From Blastocatellia bacterium (lineage in GTDB: Bacteria; Acidobacteriota; Blastocatellia; Pyrinomonadales; Pyrinomonadaceae), in assembly GCA_003175865.1 (NCBI GenBank), contig PSRF01000005.1, forward strand, positions 1-6,931: a stretch of 6,931 nucleotides of DNA, given 5' to 3'. Made by a program: the position numbers and the translations under genes. The notes beneath the pieces were generated by a model. It searched no databases, was not told the DNA's origin, and saw only the letters and a program-made list of their open reading frames with translations. Positions within the stretch are counted from its first letter, which is position 1. Each line of letters opens with the position of its first letter. Shown here piece by piece: positions 6,658 through 6,931 of the stretch.

Positions 6658-6931
6658 CCCCCAGTTTGCCCGCCGCTACGATTGCCACTCTTTTTGTTCG
6701 CAGCTTGTATGCCACTGAACTGATCGAGGTGGATACGAGCCGCGAAAACCGCGTCTTTTCTTTGCCTCTGATAACTAACGCGTAATCAGGCCCAAAAGGG
6801 GACCATCTCGACCGAAGGTTTTTTTCGCTGACTAAAGAACGAGTTATGTGCAGTTTTTGGCGGACACACGATATGGTTTGACACAGAACCAAATGGACGA
6901 AGGCAAGCGGTGCAATGTCCAACTCCTTGGA
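6658..6931. other. Right-end region without a supportable gene
   Basis: No protein here has family features. On the minus strand 6650-6674 is very G-rich (runs of 3, 5 and 4 G with short spacers), just ahead of the hairpin. A short self-complementary CGCG pair lies around 6742-6754, CCCAAAAGGG at 6791-6800, and a T7 run (+ strand) at 6819-6825 that is not preceded by a good stem. The small-ORF frame stays open back to a TGA at 6786-6788, but with no start codon before the GTG at 6653. It may be an untranslated leader or unrecognised RNA. Confidence 0.4.

Noticed and set aside
6791..6825. Plus-strand Rho-independent terminator ending in T7
   Set aside because: The T run at 6819-6825 is not directly preceded by a stable stem. 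CCCAAAAGGG is only 3 bp and 18 bases away.
6730..6850. Cyclic-di-GMP (GEMM-type) riboswitch on the minus strand
   Set aside because: An AGGCAAAG word and a nearby GACGCGG caught the eye, but the expected conserved core and paired stems cannot be laid out.
6608..6922. 104-codon minus-strand ORF
   Set aside because: It has no family features, no ribosome site and an unnatural mix of residues. It overlaps the better-supported small ORF frame start, hairpin and Shine-Dalgarno.

Overview
The window looks like chromosomal DNA of a soil-type bacterium with roughly balanced base composition. The most likely source is an acidobacterium of the Blastocatellia/Pyrinomonadales kind. I infer this from three things: an exported TPR-CHAT protein of the type abundant there, a secreted TAP-like serine hydrolase, and GC-rich 'gcaggcg...cgcctgc' palindromes between genes. 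There is no rRNA or other phylogenetic marker in the window, so this is a family-knowledge guess, not a proof.

All convincing genes lie on the minus strand and read right to left. In transcription order they are: a possible 52-residue basic peptide gene (6453-6611) with a strong Shine-Dalgarno and a hairpin directly in front of it; a 276-base gap; a 1037-residue exported TPR-CHAT protein (3063-6176); palindromic element E2 (2956-3051); a 497-residue secreted alpha/beta-hydrolase with an intact Ser-Asp-His triad (1441-2934); palindromic element E1 (1348-1440); and a 424-residue MFS exporter (19-1293). The right end (6658-6931) holds no gene I can support.

Two things stand out. First, the CHAT domain has kept its fold signatures but lost both catalytic residues: the HG dyad reads Pro-Ser and the Cys position reads Thr. 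The protein is therefore probably an exported pseudo-protease scaffold. Second, the hydrolase gene is bracketed by two diverged copies of one 93-96 bp palindromic element in the same orientation. At least one base pair has changed on both sides of the stem between the copies, which supports a paired structure that is kept. One copy abuts the hydrolase stop codon directly.

The three large genes could be one transcription unit, since the gaps are 128 and 147 bases and all are on one strand. The hairpins in both gaps lack T tracts and so look like mRNA-processing, stabilising or mobile repeat elements rather than intrinsic terminators. A shared function (periplasmic scaffold, secreted peptidase/esterase, efflux pump) is possible but is inference from adjacency only.
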